Shown: in pieces, positions 37,580 to 47,210 of the stretch
Position numbering within the stretch: the first letter of the stretch is position 1
Layout of the letters: every line of letters starts with the position of its first letter
NCBI RefSeq assembly: GCF_033542235.1
Contig: NZ_JAWRCU010000011.1
Span: 1 to 64,000, forward strand
From: JAWRCU01 sp033542235
Lineage (GTDB): Bacteria; Pseudomonadota; Alphaproteobacteria; Rhizobiales; Rhizobiaceae
DNA: 64,000 nucleotides
Direction of reading: 5' to 3'
Notes under the pieces: generated by a model
Seen by the model: the letters and a program-made list of their open reading frames with translations, nothing else
Database searches by the model: none
What the model was told of the DNA's origin: nothing
Made by a program: the position numbers and the translations under genes

Positions 37580-38980
37580 ATGGCCCGTTCGAACGACTAC
37601 GTGATTGCCGACATCGGCCTTGCCGACTGGGGTCGCAAGGAAATCGAAATTGCCGAAACCGAAATGCCCGGCCTGATGGCCTGCCGCGAGGAGTTCGGCA
37701 AGGACCAGCCGCTGAAGGGCGCGCGCATCTCCGGGTCGCTGCACATGACGATCCAGACGGCGGTGCTGATCGAGACGCTGAAGGCGCTCGGCGCCGACAT
37801 CCGCTGGGCCTCCTGTAATATCTTCTCCACGCAGGATCACGCCGCCGCGGCGATCGCCGCCTCCGGCATCCCGGTCTTCGCCGTCAAGGGCGAGTCGCTC
37901 GAGGAATACTGGGAATACACCGACCAGATATTCCAGTGGGCCGACGGCGGCGCGTCGAACATGATCCTCGACGATGGCGGCGACGCGACCATGTACATCC
38001 TGCTGGGCGCGCGCGCCGAAGCCGGCGAGGACGTGCTCTCCAAACCAGGCAGCGAGGAAGAGGAGATCCTGTTCGCGCAGATCAAGAAGCGGATGGCCGC
38101 CACGCCAGGCTTCTTCGCCAAGCAGAAAGCATCGATCCGTGGCGTCTCCGAGGAGACCACGACCGGCGTCAATCGGCTCTATCAGCTCCAAAAGAAGGGG
38201 CTGCTGCCGTTCCCGGCAATCAACGTCAATGACTCCGTCACCAAATCGAAATTCGATAACAAATACGGCTGCAAGGAATCGCTGGTCGACGGCATCCGCC
38301 GCGGCACCGATGTGATGATGGCCGGCAAGGTCGCCGTGGTGTGCGGCTATGGCGACGTGGGAAAGGGCTCGGCCGCCTCCCTGAAAGGGGCGGGTGCACG
38401 CGTGCAGGTCACCGAGGCAGACCCCATCTGCGCCTTGCAGGCGGCGATGGACGGTTTCGAGGTGGTGACACTCGACGATGCGGCGCCAAACGCCGACATC
38501 GTGATTACCGCGACCGGCAACAAGGACGTCGTGACGCTCGATCACATGCGTGCCATGAAGGACATGGTGATCGTCGGCAACATCGGTCACTTCGACAACG
38601 AGATCCAGGTGGCGGCCCTGCGCAACCTGAAATGGACCAACGTCAAGCCGCAGGTGGACATGATCACCTTTCCCGACGGCAAGCGCATGATCCTCTTGTC
38701 GGAAGGCCGGCTGCTCAATCTCGGCAACGCCACCGGCCATCCGAGCTTCGTGATGTCTGCCTCCTTCACCAATCAGGTGCTCGCGCAGATCGAGCTCTAT
38801 TCGAAACCCGGCCACTACCGGAACGAGGTTTATGTGCTGCCCAAGCACCTCGACGAGAAGGTGGCGCGGCTGCATCTCGGGAAGCTGAAGGCGAAGCTTA
38901 CCGAGCTCTCCCTCGACCAGGCCTCCTATATTGGCGTCACGCCTCAGGGTCCTTTCAAGCCGGAGCACTACCGCTACTGA
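37580..38980 (+). CDS. ahcY: Adenosylhomocysteinase
   Basis: AhcY hydrolyses S-adenosylhomocysteine to adenosine and homocysteine, relieving product inhibition of methyltransferases. The 466-residue protein has the start DYVIADIGLADWGRKEIEIAE, CNIFSTQDHAAAAI, EETTTGVNRLYQL, the NAD-binding GYGDVGKGSAASL, and the C-terminal LDEKVARLHLGKL and KPEHYRY tail that completes the partner's NAD site. It contains the insert characteristic of the longer bacterial form. A strong terminator follows at 39077. Confidence 0.98.
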   Translation: MARSNDYVIADIGLADWGRKEIEIAETEMPGLMACREEFGKDQPLKGARISGSLHMTIQTAVLIETLKALGADIRWASCNIFSTQDHAAAAIAASGIPVFAVKGESLEEYWEYTDQIFQWADGGASNMILDDGGDATMYILLGARAEAGEDVLSKPGSEEEEILFAQIKKRMAATPGFFAKQKASIRGVSEETTTGVNRLYQLQKKGLLPFPAINVNDSVTKSKFDNKYGCKESLVDGIRRGTDVMMAGKVAVVCGYGDVGKGSAASLKGAGARVQVTEADPICALQAAMDGFEVVTLDDAAPNADIVITATGNKDVVTLDHMRAMKDMVIVGNIGHFDNEIQVAALRNLKWTNVKPQVDMITFPDGKRMILLSEGRLLNLGNATGHPSFVMSASFTNQVLAQIELYSKPGHYRNEVYVLPKHLDEKVARLHLGKLKAKLTELSLDQASYIGVTPQGPFKPEHYRY

Positions 38981-39076
38981 GACCGCCGACCAGGTTGTGC
39001 AAAACTGTCCCACGGTTCTGCGACAAGAACCTGCGACAAAAATGAAACCCTTGGCGTTTATTCTTGTGATTCCGAG

Positions 39077-39114
39077 AGCCGGGCGGTGATTGATCCGCCC
39101 GGCTTCTTCTTTTT
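39077..39114 (+). terminator. Rho-independent terminator of ahcY
   Basis: AGCCGGGCGG (39077-39086) pairs perfectly with CCGCCCGGCT (39095-39104), loop eight bases, followed by TCTTCTTTTT. It lies 97 bases after the ahcY stop and isolates ahcY from divL. Confidence 0.9.
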
Positions 39115-39247
39115 GCACAGCACCCTGCTTCACGCATATTCCGGGAGCGATTAGATTGCAGTGATTCGCGACGCTCGCGCCCGTCGTGGGGACACGAGGA
39201 CTGAGTTGGGGCAGTCTTGGCAGAGAGGCGGCGGAGAGGAACAAGAC

Positions 39248-41797
39248 ATGCCGGGCGAAAACCCGCGACCGGCGGGACTAGCCGTTTCCGGCGGCAATAA
39301 ATGCGCTTCCGATCTGGAAGGGCCGCGACGGCGTTTCGCCTGGCGCGCTCCGCGTCTGCTCCGCACGACCGCCTTGGCTGCATTTTCCTCGGCTGCTGCC
39401 GGCCTGCCGGCGAGTGCCGCCTTGGCCGCGAGCGGACCGCTGTCGGTCAGCACCTTCGAGGTGATCCAGATCGCCGTTTCCGTCGGAATCTTCAGCGCAG
39501 CACTGCTTTCGGCGATCTGGCTGATCCGCGAGCGAGGGCGCACCTTCGACGAGAACGGGGTGCTGCGCGCCAAGGTCGCGGATCTCAGTATTGCGCTGCA
39601 ACGCTCCGAGGCGATGCTCAACCTGCGCGACCAGCGTGTCATCGTCTGGTCGAACGAGCACAAGAAGCCGGAGCTTATCGGCTCCTTGTCCCCCGAGTCC
39701 GGAGCGCCGGAGGACCGTAGCTCCTTCCTTGCCTTCGGCCGCTGGCTCGCTCCGCGCTCGGCTGCCGCGCTTGACCATGCGATCATGGCGCTGCGCGAGA
39801 AATCGGCTGGCTTCGACCTTACCGTCGAGGCGGTCAATGGTGCGGGCCTCGAAGTGCAGGGTCGCAGGACGGCAAAGCACGTCATCGTCCGCTTCGTCTC
39901 GCTCTCGGAGATCCATCGTGCCAACGCTCGCCTGAAGCTCGAGAATCAGCGGCTTTCCTGGGAGCACGAGACGCTGCTCGGCCTGCTCGATGCCCTCAAG
40001 ATGCCATTCTGGCTGCGCGGCGCCGATGGACGGCTGAGATGGGTGAACCGCGCCTACGCCGCAGCAGTCGAGGCCGAATCGTCGAGCCTTGCCCTGCGCG
40101 ACGGGAAGGAATTGTTGGGCACGCATGCGCGTGAAGCGATTGCGAGACAGCACGCCTCCAGCCAGGTTTTCGAACAGACTCTTTCGACCGTGATCAAAGG
40201 CGACCGCAAGATGTTCGCCGTGACCGATTTCGCAGGACTGGAAGGCTCGGCCGGCATTGCCGCCGATGTGACCGATATCGAAGCGATGCGCGAAGAGCAC
40301 CAGCGCACTCTGAGCAGCCACGCCGATACGCTCGATCAGCTCACCACGGCTGTCGCGATTTTCGATGCCGGCCAGAAGCTGCGCTTTTTCAACCAGGCCT
40401 TCCAGAAGCTCTGGGACTTGGAGCATGTCTTCCTCGACAGCGCGCCGGACAACGCGCTGCTGCTCGATAGGCTCCGCACCTCAGGCAAGCTCGCGGAGCT
40501 GCCGGAATGGCGGCGCTGGAAGGAGAACCTGCTTTCGGCCTATCGCGCGGTGGCCCCGCAGGAGCACTGGTGGCACCTGCCGGATGGGCGTACGATTCGT
40601 GTGGTCGCCAATCCGCAGCCCAATGGCGGCGTAACCTGGCTGTTCGAAAACCTCACCGAAAAAATCGACCTGGAAAGCCGCTACCAGACTGCGGTGCGTG
40701 TGCAGGGCGAGACGCTCGACAATCTTGCCGAGGGCGTCGCCGTGTTCGGCCCCGACGGGCGCGTGCGCCTCTCCAACCCGGCTTTCTCCACATTATGGAG
40801 CATCGAACCTTCGCTGGCCCGGCCCGGCACTCATATTTCGGCGATTCGCGCGGTCTGCGATGAAAAGCTCGCCGCGAGTCCTTGGGGGAGCTTTGTGGCC
40901 GCCGTAACCGGTTTCGACGACGAACGCCGCGACCGCCGCGGCCAAGCCGAACTCACCAATGGCACCGTGCTGCGTTACGGGGTGATCCACCTGCCGAACG
41001 GCCAGGTGATGATAACTTTTGTCGACGTGACGGACAGCGTCAATGTCGAACGGGCGCTGAAGGAGAAGAACGAGGCTCTGCAGAAGTCTGATCAGCTCAA
41101 GAACGACTTCGTCCAGCACGTCTCTTATGAACTGCGCTCGCCGCTCACCAACATCATTGGTTTCACCGAACTGCTGCAGCTTGCCGAGACCGGGCACCTC
41201 ACCGAGCGCCAGCGCGAATATGTCGACCATATCGGCTCGTCCTCTTCGGTGCTCCTCACCATCGTCAACGACATTCTCGACCTCGCGACGGTCGATGCCG
41301 GCATCATGGAGCTCGATATCGGGGAGGTAGAGGTCGATAGGACGATCGCCAATGCCGTCGAGCTTGTCTCCGAACGGTTGCGCGAGCACGGCATCCGGGT
41401 AAGGCTCGAAACCCAGCGCGCGCCGAAGAGTTTCAATGCTGATGAGAACCGGGTTCGGCAGATTCTGTTCAACTTGCTGAGCAATGCAGCCAACTATGCG
41501 CCGGAAAACAGCGAAATCGTGCTTGCCTGCGAGGGGTCGGAGAGCGGCGTCGTCTTCTCCGTCCATGACGATGGCCCCGGGATGCCGGCCGAATTCCTCG
41601 ACACGGTCTTCCGCCGTTTCGAGTCACGCACCAATGGCGGCCGCCGGCGCGGTGCCGGGCTCGGCCTTGCAGTCGTCAAGAGCTTCGTCGAGCTGCACGG
41701 TGGGACCGTCAGGATCGACAGCGCGGAGGGCAGCGGCACGACCGTCACCTGCTGGTTCCCGATCGCGCCCGTCGGCACAAGGGCGGCAGCGGAGTAG
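39248..41797 (+). CDS. divL: DivL-type sensor kinase homologue with tyrosine in place of the H-box histidine
   Basis: DivL is an atypical histidine kinase of the CckA-ChpT-CtrA cell-cycle pathway; in Caulobacter it relays DivK status to CckA. The 849-residue product has two N-terminal hydrophobic segments (about 39-60 and 70-93), three PAS-like segments (about 240-600), an H-box reading VQHVSYELRSPLTN with Tyr627 where kinases carry histidine, and an intact ATPase domain (NLLSNAANYAPE, DDGPGMP, GAGLGLAVVKSF). The ATG at 39248 has GAGG upstream; a GTG at 39161 is also open. It precedes the tsaE fusion gene, the usual rhizobial order. Confidence 0.93.
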   Translation: MPGENPRPAGLAVSGGNKCASDLEGPRRRFAWRAPRLLRTTALAAFSSAAAGLPASAALAASGPLSVSTFEVIQIAVSVGIFSAALLSAIWLIRERGRTFDENGVLRAKVADLSIALQRSEAMLNLRDQRVIVWSNEHKKPELIGSLSPESGAPEDRSSFLAFGRWLAPRSAAALDHAIMALREKSAGFDLTVEAVNGAGLEVQGRRTAKHVIVRFVSLSEIHRANARLKLENQRLSWEHETLLGLLDALKMPFWLRGADGRLRWVNRAYAAAVEAESSSLALRDGKELLGTHAREAIARQHASSQVFEQTLSTVIKGDRKMFAVTDFAGLEGSAGIAADVTDIEAMREEHQRTLSSHADTLDQLTTAVAIFDAGQKLRFFNQAFQKLWDLEHVFLDSAPDNALLLDRLRTSGKLAELPEWRRWKENLLSAYRAVAPQEHWWHLPDGRTIRVVANPQPNGGVTWLFENLTEKIDLESRYQTAVRVQGETLDNLAEGVAVFGPDGRVRLSNPAFSTLWSIEPSLARPGTHISAIRAVCDEKLAASPWGSFVAAVTGFDDERRDRRGQAELTNGTVLRYGVIHLPNGQVMITFVDVTDSVNVERALKEKNEALQKSDQLKNDFVQHVSYELRSPLTNIIGFTELLQLAETGHLTERQREYVDHIGSSSSVLLTIVNDILDLATVDAGIMELDIGEVEVDRTIANAVELVSERLREHGIRVRLETQRAPKSFNADENRVRQILFNLLSNAANYAPENSEIVLACEGSESGVVFSVHDDGPGMPAEFLDTVFRRFESRTNGGRRRGAGLGLAVVKSFVELHGGTVRIDSAEGSGTTVTCWFPIAPVGTRAAAE

Positions 41798-41806
41798 CCG
41801 AGTTTC

Positions 41807-43312
41807 GTGACCGCGATCGAACGCTTTTTGCCGAATGAACGGGCGACGGAGCTCTTTGGCGATGATGTTGCTGCAGCGCTGCGCGCCGGTGATGTCGTTG
41901 CGCTGAAAGGCGATCTCGGCGCTGGCAAGACGACGCTGGCGCGCGCCATTATCCGCGCGCTCGCCGGAGACCCCCGTCTCGACGTGCCGAGCCCGACCTT
42001 CACTCTGCTACAAACCTATGATGCGCGCATTCCGGTCGCGCATTTCGATCTCTACAGGCTCGGCTCCCCCGACGAACTCGACGAGCTCGGCTTCGCCGAG
42101 CAGTCTGCCGAAGGGGTTGCGCTGATCGAATGGCCGGAACGGGCCGGCGAGCGCCTGTCGGGTGAAGTGGTCGAGATCGAGCTGACGCATCAGGACGAAG
42201 GCCGCCTGGCGCGGATCTCCGGTTCGGAAGCGATTTTGGCGAGGATCGGACGATCGCTCGAGGCCAGGGATTTCCTCGAACTTTCCGACTGGAGCAGCGC
42301 CTATCGCACACACCTGGCCGGAGATGCCTCGGCACGGTCCTACGAAATCGTCGAGGCAGAGGGAACACCAGCAGCCATCCTCATGAACTCGCCGCCGCTG
42401 GTGCTCGGCCCACCTGTTCGGGGCGACAAGGCCTATGCGGAGATCGCGCACACGGCGCGCACGGTCTCGGCTTTCGTGGCCGTCGACCGGCTGCTGCATG
42501 AGGCGGGTTTCGCCGTGCCTCGAATTTATGCGCAGGATCTCGACAAAGGCTTCCTCGTCATCGAGGATCTCGGCTCGAGCAACTTTCTCGGACCCCGCGG
42601 CGAGCCTGTCGCGGAGCGTTACGAGACCGCGGCCGAGCTTCTGGCGAAACTGCATCTGAGGCGCTGGCCTTCGCAGGCAGAAGCGGCGCCGGGCGTGACG
42701 CATCTTATTCCGCCATTCGACCGAGGGGCGACGATGATCGAGGCGGAGCTGCTGCTCGAGTGGTACGTACCGGCGACGAGCGGACGCAAGGCGAGCGACG
42801 CCGAACGCGAGGGGTTCGAAGAAGTCTGGGGCAGGGCACTCGATCGCCTGGCCGATACCGAAACCACCCTCATGCTGCGCGACGTCCAGTCGCCCAATTT
42901 CATATGGCGTGAGGAGAGGATCGGCCTGGACCGGATCGGCCTGATCGACTTCCAGGATGCGCTGATCGGCCCGTCGGCATATGACGTCGCCTCGCTTGCC
43001 ATGGATGCGCGTGTCACGATCCCCGAGGAACTGGAGCGTCGCACGGTGGAGGCATACGCCCGCGCGCGCAGGACAGCGGGCAGCTTCGACCGCGCCGCCT
43101 TTGACGAGGCCTATGCCGTGATGGCCGCGCAGCGCAATTCCAAGATCCTCGGCATCTTCGTGCGCCTGCATCGCCGCGACGGCAAACCGGGCTATCTGAA
43201 GCACCTGCCGCGCATCCGCGCCTATCTGCGCCGTGCGCTCAAGCATCCGGCGCTTGCCGAGATGCGTGAATTCTACGAGCGACACGGATTCCTCGAGGAG
43301 CGGGCGGTGTGA
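41807..43312 (+). CDS. TsaE-phosphotransferase fusion (tRNA t6A ATPase plus AmgK-like kinase)
   Basis: The N-terminal 155 residues are TsaE, the ATPase needed for N6-threonylcarbamoyladenosine at A37 of tRNAs (Walker A GDLGAGKTTLAR at 35-46, VPSPTFTLLQTY, HFDLYRL). The rest (about 160-501) is an aminoglycoside-phosphotransferase-fold kinase: LVIEDLGSSNFL, Brenner-type LRDVQSPNF with leucine in place of histidine before RD, and IDFQDALIGPSAYD. It resembles AmgK, which phosphorylates N-acetylmuramic acid in cell-wall recycling; the next gene encodes the matching MurU-type transferase. Start GTG at 41807, nine bases after divL. Confidence 0.93.
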   Translation: MTAIERFLPNERATELFGDDVAAALRAGDVVALKGDLGAGKTTLARAIIRALAGDPRLDVPSPTFTLLQTYDARIPVAHFDLYRLGSPDELDELGFAEQSAEGVALIEWPERAGERLSGEVVEIELTHQDEGRLARISGSEAILARIGRSLEARDFLELSDWSSAYRTHLAGDASARSYEIVEAEGTPAAILMNSPPLVLGPPVRGDKAYAEIAHTARTVSAFVAVDRLLHEAGFAVPRIYAQDLDKGFLVIEDLGSSNFLGPRGEPVAERYETAAELLAKLHLRRWPSQAEAAPGVTHLIPPFDRGATMIEAELLLEWYVPATSGRKASDAEREGFEEVWGRALDRLADTETTLMLRDVQSPNFIWREERIGLDRIGLIDFQDALIGPSAYDVASLAMDARVTIPEELERRTVEAYARARRTAGSFDRAAFDEAYAVMAAQRNSKILGIFVRLHRRDGKPGYLKHLPRIRAYLRRALKHPALAEMREFYERHGFLEERAV

Positions 43313-44076
43313 TGGAGTCGAGGACAGCTCAGCCGGCATCGGCGATAGCCGGTTATCGAACAAGCCCAAAGAACGCCATGGTTCTCGCCGCCGGGCTAGG
43401 CAAGCGCATGCGGCCGATCACCGACACGATGCCGAAGCCGCTCGTGAAGATCGCCGGCAAGACCCTGCTCGATCGTTCCCTCGACATGCTCGCCGCAGCG
43501 GGCGTGGAGAAAGCCGTGGTGAATGTCCACCATTTCCCGGATCAGATCATCCGCCATGTTGCCTCGCGCAGCGCGCCGAAGATCGTCATCTCGGACGAGA
43601 GCGCGGGCCTGCTCGATTCGGCCGGAGGCATCGTCAGGGCGCTGCCGCAATTGGGTAGCGAGCCCTTTTATATCCTCAACGCCGATACATTCTGGATCGA
43701 CAGCGGCAGGTCCAACCTGGAGCGGCTGGCGCTTGCCTGGGACCCGGCCGAGATGGATATTCTCATCATGCTGGCTGAGATCGAATCAACCACGGGTCAT
43801 AGCGGTGGCACGGATTTCCTTCTCGCGGCGAGCGGCCGTCTTGCTCGCTCGAAAGGCCTGCCCGAGGGGCTGATCTATGCCGGGGCAGCGATCGTCAAGC
43901 CCCGCATCTTTGCCGGTGCTTCGGCTGCGCCGCACTCGCTCAACCTTTATTTCGACCGGGCGATCGCCGAAGGCCGGCTCTATGGCATGAGGATGGAAGG
44001 CCACTGGATCACGGTCGGCACGCCTGGCGCCATCCCGCTCGCCGAGCAGGCTGTCGCCCACGCTATGAAGCCGTGA
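43312..44076 (+). CDS. Sugar-1-phosphate nucleotidyltransferase (MurU-like)
   Basis: The 254-residue NTP-transferase has the signature MVLAAGLGKRMRPITDTMPKPLVKI, with the GxGxRxxPxTxxxPK nucleotide-binding loop, the metal aspartate in YILNADTFW, and WITVGTPGA near the end. MurU uridylylates MurNAc-1-phosphate in peptidoglycan recycling, and the preceding AmgK-like domain would supply its substrate; mannose-1-phosphate guanylyltransferase is the other possible reading. The ATG overlaps the previous stop by one base; the stop overlaps addB by four (GTGA). Confidence 0.88.
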   Translation: MESRTAQPASAIAGYRTSPKNAMVLAAGLGKRMRPITDTMPKPLVKIAGKTLLDRSLDMLAAAGVEKAVVNVHHFPDQIIRHVASRSAPKIVISDESAGLLDSAGGIVRALPQLGSEPFYILNADTFWIDSGRSNLERLALAWDPAEMDILIMLAEIESTTGHSGGTDFLLAASGRLARSKGLPEGLIYAGAAIVKPRIFAGASAAPHSLNLYFDRAIAEGRLYGMRMEGHWITVGTPGAIPLAEQAVAHAMKP

Positions 44077-47000
44077 CTGCAGGCCGGCCTCCGCGGGTCT
44101 TCTCCATTCCGACCGGAGCGCCTTTTCTGCCGGTGCTTGCCGAGGCGACGCTGTCCGGTGCGCTCGTCCCGGGATTCGCCTGGGACGGCGACCCGCTGAC
44201 GCTCGCCGACATGACGATTTTCGTGCCGACGCGGCGCGCGGCGCGCGAATTGCGCAGCACCTTTGCCGAACGGCTAGCTTCTTCATCGTGCCGGCGTGGG
44301 GCGATCCTGCCCGTCATCCGACCGCTCGGCGAGTTCGACGAGGATGATTCCGCCCTGGACCTGGCCGACCCGGCCGAGACCGAACTTGCCCCGCCTATCG
44401 CCCCTCTCGAACGGCTGCTGAGGCTGGCCCCGCTGGTGCGGGCCTGGAAGAGCCGGCTGCCGGCCCATATCACGGCGTTGTTCGACGAACAGGTGGTCGT
44501 GCCCGCTTCGGCCGCCGATTCGATCTGGCTGGCGCGTGACCTGGCCGCTCTCATCGACGAGATCGAGACGGAGGGGGCGGACTGGAAGAAGCTCGGCGAG
44601 CTGGTGTCCGGCAGTCTCGCTGGCTGGTGGCAGGTGACGCTCGATTTTCTCGACATCGTCACTTCGATCTGGCCGGAGGCGCTCAAGGAGCTCGACCGCT
44701 CCAACCCGGCTGCGCATCGGGATGCCTTGATCCGCCGCGAGGCGAAGCGCCTTGCCGGCGCGCCCGCGCACGGACCGGTGATCGCGGCCGGCTCGACCGG
44801 CTCGATACCTGCTACCGCCGAGTTGCTCGCCACCATATCGCGGCTGCCGAACGGTGCGGTGGTGCTGCCTGGCCTCGACCTTGCACTGGACGACCGCTCA
44901 TGGCGGGTTCTCGACGGCGTCGCGCCCCATCCCTCTGTCTTCGGACATCCCCAGTTCGGCCTCGCCAGGCTGCTCCGGGCGATAGGGATAGCGCGCGCCG
45001 ACGTCGCCGAGATTGGCGCGTTGCACGCCCCGCTCAGGATTCGCGGTTCCATCCTGAGCGAGGCGCTGAAGCCTGCCGAAACGACCGACGATTGGATGAG
45101 GAGCCGCGCGCGGACGGACGAGGCGGCATTCGGCAGTGCCTTGGCGGGGATTGCCTTGATCGAAGCTGCGAACGAGCGTGAGGAGGCAGCGGCGATCGCG
45201 GTGGCGTTGCGCGGAGCCATCGTCGAGCCGGGCAGGACTGCGGCGCTCGTCACGACCGATCGCGAGCTGGCGAGGCGGGTGAGCGCCGAGCTTCAGCGGT
45301 TCGGCATCCGGGCCGACGATTCAGGCGGCAGGCCGCTTGCCGACACGCCGGCGGCGGAGCTGCTGAAGCTCGTCCTTGAAGCTGTCTTCGAGCCGGGCAA
45401 TCCCGTGCCGATCGCGGGGCTGCTCAAGCACCCCTTCCTCAGGCTCGGCTTCGAGCGCGCAAAGGTGCGTCATGCCGCCGAGACCATCGAGCTGTTCGCC
45501 TTGCGGGGCGGCGCGGGCCGGCCCGATATTGCCGATCTGCAGCACTTGTTCGACGATCGGCTGAAGGCGTTTCGATCCGCGACACGCAAGCCGTTCTGGT
45601 TCGGCCGGATCGACCTGGTCTCGGTCGCCGATGCCCGTGCTGTCCTCAATCGCCTCGCCGAGGCATTGGCCCCGCTCGCTGCCTGCCGTGGTGGCCCGGA
45701 GATCCAGCTCGCCGAGCTGGCGCGCATCACGATCATAGCGCTCGAGCGCCTCGCGCGCGATGAAGCTGGCGGCTTCGCCGAGCTCTACCAGCGCGAGCAG
45801 GGCGAAAAGTTTGCCGGCTTCTTTCGTGCGCTGGTCAGCTCGAATGCCAATTTTCCAGTCGCAGGTCAGGACTGGCCCGATGTTGCGGCAGCGCTGATCG
45901 CCAGCGAGGTCGTGAAGCCGGCGGCGGGAAGCGATGGCAGGGTTTCGATCTGGGGCGCGCTCGAGGCGCGGCTGCAGACAGTGGACATGCTGGTGGTCGG
46001 CGGCCTCAACGAAGGCAGCTGGCCGCGCAAAGCCGAGCCGGACCGCTTCATGTCGCGTGTCATGAAAGGGGGGCTCGAACTCGACCCGCCGGAACGGCGC
46101 ATTGGTCTCGCCGCGCATGATTTCATGATGGCGATGGGCCACGAACAGATTGTGCTGACCCGCTCCGCACGTTCCGGCGACGCGCCGGCCACCGCTTCGC
46201 GCTGGCTGCAGCGCCTGGCAACTTTCGCCGGACCGGATGAGACCGCAAGGATGCACGCGCGCGGCGACGAGATCATTGCCTGGGCAAGGAGCCTTGACGC
46301 CGGCGCGGCGGTGAAGTTCGAGCCGCGGCCGAAGCCGAAACCTCCGCTCGGCGCACGGCCGAAGAGATTCTCCGTGACCGAGATAGAGACGCTGCGACGC
46401 GACCCCTATGCGATCTACGCGCGTCATGTGCTGAGGCTTTCGCCGCTGGACCCGCTGCTGCGCGACCCAGGCGCGGCCGAACGTGGGACGCTTTTCCACC
46501 TCATTCTGAGCCGCTTCACCGAGAGCTGTCCCGATCCGGCAGCGCCCGACGCCGAGACGCTGTTGGTCGCTGCCGCCAGGAGCGCCTTCGCGGAGGCCTG
46601 CTTGCCGCCCGATGTGGAGGCGGTCTGGTGGCCCCGCTTCGAGGGCTCGGTCGAGGCGATCATTGCCTGGGAGCGGCGCGAGCGCGCCGCGGTGAAGAGG
46701 CGGCTGGCGGAAGTCCGGTCCGATCCCTTGCCGGTCGGCGGCACCGGCGTCACGCTTCTCGGTTATGCCGACCGTATAGACCTGCTCGCCGCCGGCCGCG
46801 CGGACGTGCTCGACTTCAAGACAGGCTCCTCGCCCTCGAAGGCGCAGGCTCACACGCTGATTGCGCCGCAGCTCGCGCTGGAAGGCGCGCTTCTCATGCG
46901 CGGCGCGTTCAAGGCCGCCGGGCCGCTTCTTCCTCACGAACTCGCCCATGTGCGGCTGAAGGCCAATGGCGAGGTGGAAGAGGAATCCATCCTCAAGCAC

Positions 47001-47210
47001 CGGAACTCGACGCGCGAAGCGAAGGAGTTGTCCGAGCTCGCCTGGAACCGGCTGGAAGACCTGCTGCACTACTATGCCGATCCCAGGCAAGGCTATCTCT
47101 CTCGCGCTCTGCCGTTTCGCGAAGGCGAGGTCGAAGGCGATTACGACCACCTTGCCCGCGTGCTCGAATGGTCGGCCGGCGGCGACGGCGAGGCGGAAGG
47201 GTCCGAATGA
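44073..47210 (+). CDS. addB: Double-strand break repair protein AddB
   Basis: AddB partners AddA in the alphaproteobacterial RecBCD analogue, resecting double-strand ends for RecA loading. The 1045-residue product has the family N-terminus RVFSIPTGAPFLPVLAEATL, an inactivated helicase-like body (VVGGLNEGSWP, ERRIGLAAHDF) and a C-terminal RecB-type nuclease domain (GYADRIDLL, VLDFKTGSSPS with the DxK catalytic residues). The GTG start overlaps the upstream gene by four bases and the stop overlaps addA by four. Confidence 0.95.
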   Translation: MTAGRPPRVFSIPTGAPFLPVLAEATLSGALVPGFAWDGDPLTLADMTIFVPTRRAARELRSTFAERLASSSCRRGAILPVIRPLGEFDEDDSALDLADPAETELAPPIAPLERLLRLAPLVRAWKSRLPAHITALFDEQVVVPASAADSIWLARDLAALIDEIETEGADWKKLGELVSGSLAGWWQVTLDFLDIVTSIWPEALKELDRSNPAAHRDALIRREAKRLAGAPAHGPVIAAGSTGSIPATAELLATISRLPNGAVVLPGLDLALDDRSWRVLDGVAPHPSVFGHPQFGLARLLRAIGIARADVAEIGALHAPLRIRGSILSEALKPAETTDDWMRSRARTDEAAFGSALAGIALIEAANEREEAAAIAVALRGAIVEPGRTAALVTTDRELARRVSAELQRFGIRADDSGGRPLADTPAAELLKLVLEAVFEPGNPVPIAGLLKHPFLRLGFERAKVRHAAETIELFALRGGAGRPDIADLQHLFDDRLKAFRSATRKPFWFGRIDLVSVADARAVLNRLAEALAPLAACRGGPEIQLAELARITIIALERLARDEAGGFAELYQREQGEKFAGFFRALVSSNANFPVAGQDWPDVAAALIASEVVKPAAGSDGRVSIWGALEARLQTVDMLVVGGLNEGSWPRKAEPDRFMSRVMKGGLELDPPERRIGLAAHDFMMAMGHEQIVLTRSARSGDAPATASRWLQRLATFAGPDETARMHARGDEIIAWARSLDAGAAVKFEPRPKPKPPLGARPKRFSVTEIETLRRDPYAIYARHVLRLSPLDPLLRDPGAAERGTLFHLILSRFTESCPDPAAPDAETLLVAAARSAFAEACLPPDVEAVWWPRFEGSVEAIIAWERRERAAVKRRLAEVRSDPLPVGGTGVTLLGYADRIDLLAAGRADVLDFKTGSSPSKAQAHTLIAPQLALEGALLMRGAFKAAGPLLPHELAHVRLKANGEVEEESILKHRNSTREAKELSELAWNRLEDLLHYYADPRQGYLSRALPFREGEVEGDYDHLARVLEWSAGGDGEAEGSE

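Noticed and set aside
37556..39244. Minus-strand open frame (562 codons) opposite ahcY
   Set aside because: Antisense shadow of ahcY, histidine/valine/glycine-rich as expected of GC-rich antisense translation.
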